Shown here in pieces: positions 5,683-6,980 of a stretch of DNA of 6,980 bases (position 1 is the stretch's first letter; every line of letters begins with the position of its first letter). The translations under genes were made by a program, and so were the position numbers. This DNA is from Candidatus Raymondbacteria bacterium RIFOXYA2_FULL_49_16 (lineage in GTDB: Bacteria; Fibrobacterota; OXYB2-FULL-49-7; XYB2-FULL-49-35). The stretch lies in the NCBI GenBank assembly GCA_001789205.1, contig MFYT01000087.1:1-6980 (forward strand), in the 5' to 3' direction. The notes beneath the pieces are model-generated. The model saw only the letters and a program-made list of their open reading frames with translations. It searched no databases and was not told where the DNA came from.

Positions 5683-6286
5683 ATGTCTCGCTCATCAGCG
5701 TTTTAACCATTCTGGTATGCTCGTTCATCTTCTGCCACAACCGCAATGTGTGGGTGCTTGAAGGCGCGCCCATTCTTGCGGGGCTGCCAATCCTTGTCGC
5801 GACCTATGGACGATTCCAGTTCACTAACCTGGTCTATTTCTGGATCATAGTACACTCGCTCATCCTTTCGCTTGGCGGCATCTACACCTGTGCGGAGTAC
5901 CCTTGGGCTTCTGGATGCAGGAGTGGTTCGGTTTTGCACGCAATCACTACGACCGGATAGGCCATTTTGCACAAGGCTTCATTCCAGCGCTCATTATACG
6001 CGAAGTCCTGATACGAACATCGCCCCTTCGCAGCGGCAAATGGCTGACCACAATCGTGATCTCCATGTGCCTTGCCATTAGTGCCGCATACGAGCTTTTT
6101 GAATTCGGCTATGCATACAATTCAGGCGGCAGTTCAAACGATTTTCTGGGTTCGCAGGGGGACATCTGGGATGCCCAATGGGACATGACATTCGCCCTCA
6201 TTGGAGCTACTGCCTCAATGCTGATTCTGCCACCTATCCATGACCGGTTCCTGAAAAAGAAAGGTATAATCGTCAGAGAGCAATAA
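5683..6286 (+). pseudogene. yjdF: YjdF/DUF2238-family inner-membrane protein gene, two frameshifts
   Basis: This is a multi-spanning membrane protein of unknown function. Three consecutive frames are needed to read it. The start frame from ATG 5683 gives MSRSSAF and then a stop in a TTTT run (5701-5704). The next frame carries TILVCSFIF, WVLEGAPILAGLPILVATY and VYFWIIVHSLILSLGGIYTC up to AEYP. The third frame, entered at about 5901, reads LGFWMQEW, then the family signature RNHYDRIGHFAQGF, KWLTTIVISMCLAISAAYELFEF, FLGSQGDIWDAQWDM and a last hydrophobic helix, ending at the TAA at 6284-6286. Adding one T at 5701-5704 and one C at 5901-5902 restores about 200 residues, the usual family size. 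GGAG lies directly against the ATG, too close to work well. Two homopolymer losses fit either genuine decay or sequencing error. This is not the riboswitch-linked Bacillus protein also named YjdF. Confidence 0.8.
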
Positions 6287-6348
6287 AACTGGGACTAACC
6301 ATGAAACCAAGGCATACCTGATTGTAATAATAGAGTACCTACCTTCGG

Positions 6349-6376
6349 TTACGCCATCACACCGTGTATTTATTAT
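6349..6376 (+). promoter_or_regulatory. Possible promoter directly before the 140-residue ORF
   Basis: TTACGC (6349-6354), a 16-bp spacer and TATTAT (6371-6376) would place transcription start at about 6383-6386, on or next to the ATG at 6386. That would make the mRNA leaderless, which would explain why no Shine-Dalgarno is visible. The -35 match is weak. Confidence 0.25.
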
Positions 6377-6385
6377 TTTATTCAT

Positions 6386-6808
6386 ATGCCTGTAAAATAC
6401 TTTCCTGATGAAAAAACCGTCGCCGAAGCAAAAGCTAACGACGACCCGCTCCTGGTGCTTGCGTCGTTCGATGGGAGTGAAACGCTTGCCGCATGCATCG
6501 ATGATGCCATGGAACATACGATCTTACTGAAAAAGATGGGTTACAAGGAAAGCTTGATCGACCACTATTTCAGGATTGTCCTTAATCGTGAAGGCGCGGA
6601 CTGGACCTTTGCCTGTCCGGCTGATTATAAAAACATCACTGATAGAAACCGCAGAATCGAGACTTTTTATAACGATGGTATTGATTGTATCGATTTAGCG
6701 ATTAAAGCGCTGGGCTACAAGGTTGCCATCAATATCCCCGAACGCTATCGGAGGCATTCTAATACTTTCAGATTCCTGACCGGGTATGAGAACCCAAGAA
6801 GCGGGTAA
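6386..6808 (+). CDS. Unrecognised 140-residue protein
   Basis: I do not recognise this family. The product appears soluble, with no signal peptide or membrane helix. An acidic N-terminal half (PDEKTVAEAKANDDP, GSETLAACIDDAMEH) leads into a probable alpha-helical middle (LLKKMGYKESLIDHYFRIVLNREG) and a basic C-terminus (ERYRRH). Notable features are WTFACPADYKNITDRNRR and only three cysteines. The upstream 80 nt are AT-rich, with no Shine-Dalgarno and no alternative in-frame start, so translation may be leaderless. An overlapping small ORF in another frame (6786-6881) raises the possibility that the true C-terminus is longer and frameshifted. It lies 100 bp after a decayed gene and inside the direct-repeat pair, so it could itself be degenerate. 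The long open frame with natural-looking composition supports a real gene. Confidence 0.55.
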   Translation: MPVKYFPDEKTVAEAKANDDPLLVLASFDGSETLAACIDDAMEHTILLKKMGYKESLIDHYFRIVLNREGADWTFACPADYKNITDRNRRIETFYNDGIDCIDLAIKALGYKVAINIPERYRRHSNTFRFLTGYENPRSG

Positions 6809-6881
6809 AGCTTTACGCAGACGCTTATACGACCCGGAAAATAAAAATGTCGGTCAATTCATCAACCGATCGAGAAAGTAA
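6786..6881 (+). CDS. Possible small ORF or frameshifted C-terminal extension
   Basis: This 31-codon frame starts at ATG 6786, overlapping the end of the 140-residue ORF, and stops at TAA 6881. The product is strongly basic (KALRRRLYDPENK, INRSRK) and looks protein-like. There is no good Shine-Dalgarno; it would rely on coupling to the upstream gene, or represent its original C-terminus after a frameshift near 6786-6805. It may equally be chance. Confidence 0.2.
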   Translation: MRTQEAGKALRRRLYDPENKNVGQFINRSRK

Positions 6882-6912
6882 CCCTTAAAAAACTCATGGT
6901 GGAGTTAACGGG

Positions 6913-6943
6913 CTAGTGCCACGACCACTTAATTTTTACACTT
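6913..6943. repeat. Imperfect direct repeat, right copy
   Basis: The right-hand partner of 5560-5590 begins CTAGTGCCACGACCAC, is 27 of 31 identical, and has the same orientation. Positions 6882-6912 and 6944-6980 show nothing else I can name; the end of the window is AT-rich with T runs. Confidence 0.6.
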
Positions 6944-6980
6944 TTTGTATTTAAATTTTTCTCGCGCTTTTTTTCGTGTA

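Noticed and set aside
5703-5972. An 89-codon minus-strand ORF opposite the yjdF-like gene
   Set aside because: The opposite strand encodes recognisable DUF2238 sequence across the same bases, so this is a shadow.
1-6980. CRISPR array, tRNA genes or insertion-sequence transposase
   Set aside because: I saw no regularly spaced repeats, no tRNA cloverleaf or T-loop consensus, and no transposase motifs in any frame.

Overview
This window looks like chromosome from a Gram-negative bacterium of moderate GC content. The evidence for Gram-negative is an LpxH-type lipid A biosynthesis hydrolase. I could not place it in a phylum from sequence alone. The left three quarters (about 159-5436) is housekeeping and metabolic, with every gene on the minus strand. 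The right quarter (about 5440-6980) is accessory in character, on the plus strand, with repeats, a broken gene and an unrecognised ORF.

Reading the minus strand in transcription order: a class-3-type aldehyde dehydrogenase (4069-5436) comes first. A 204-bp gap with a palindrome and a possible promoter follows, then an NAD-dependent epimerase/dehydratase-family protein (2947-3864). Next is a gene-free stretch of about 315 bp (2632-2946), then lpxH (1888-2631) and proS (159-1871). lpxH and proS are 16 bp apart and are probably co-transcribed. A 14-bp-arm inverted repeat lies just past the proS stop.

The gene-free stretch is the most interesting part. On the minus strand it has a good promoter (TTTTCA, 17 bp, TATAAT) embedded in the 3' end of the epimerase gene. 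About 160 bp further on is a strong intrinsic terminator. Between them are an H-type pseudoknot arrangement, a 13-nt perfect complement of the canonical 16S rRNA 3' tail (AAGGAGGTGATCC) predicted to lie single-stranded, and several hairpins. No ATG, GTG or TTG is usefully placed after this super-Shine-Dalgarno. I propose an independently transcribed small RNA of about 190 nt that may contact the 16S 3' end or carry an unusual leader function. It matches no RNA family I recognise.

The right quarter holds a yjdF/DUF2238-family membrane protein gene. It appears broken by two one-base deletions in short homopolymers, and both repairs restore the family sequence. It is followed by an unrecognised 140-residue ORF with no Shine-Dalgarno. 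Two imperfect direct repeats of 31 bp (27/31 identical) bracket these two genes, and a REP-like palindrome beginning GTCATTTCGA lies just inside the first. This suggests a region reworked by small mobile or repetitive elements.
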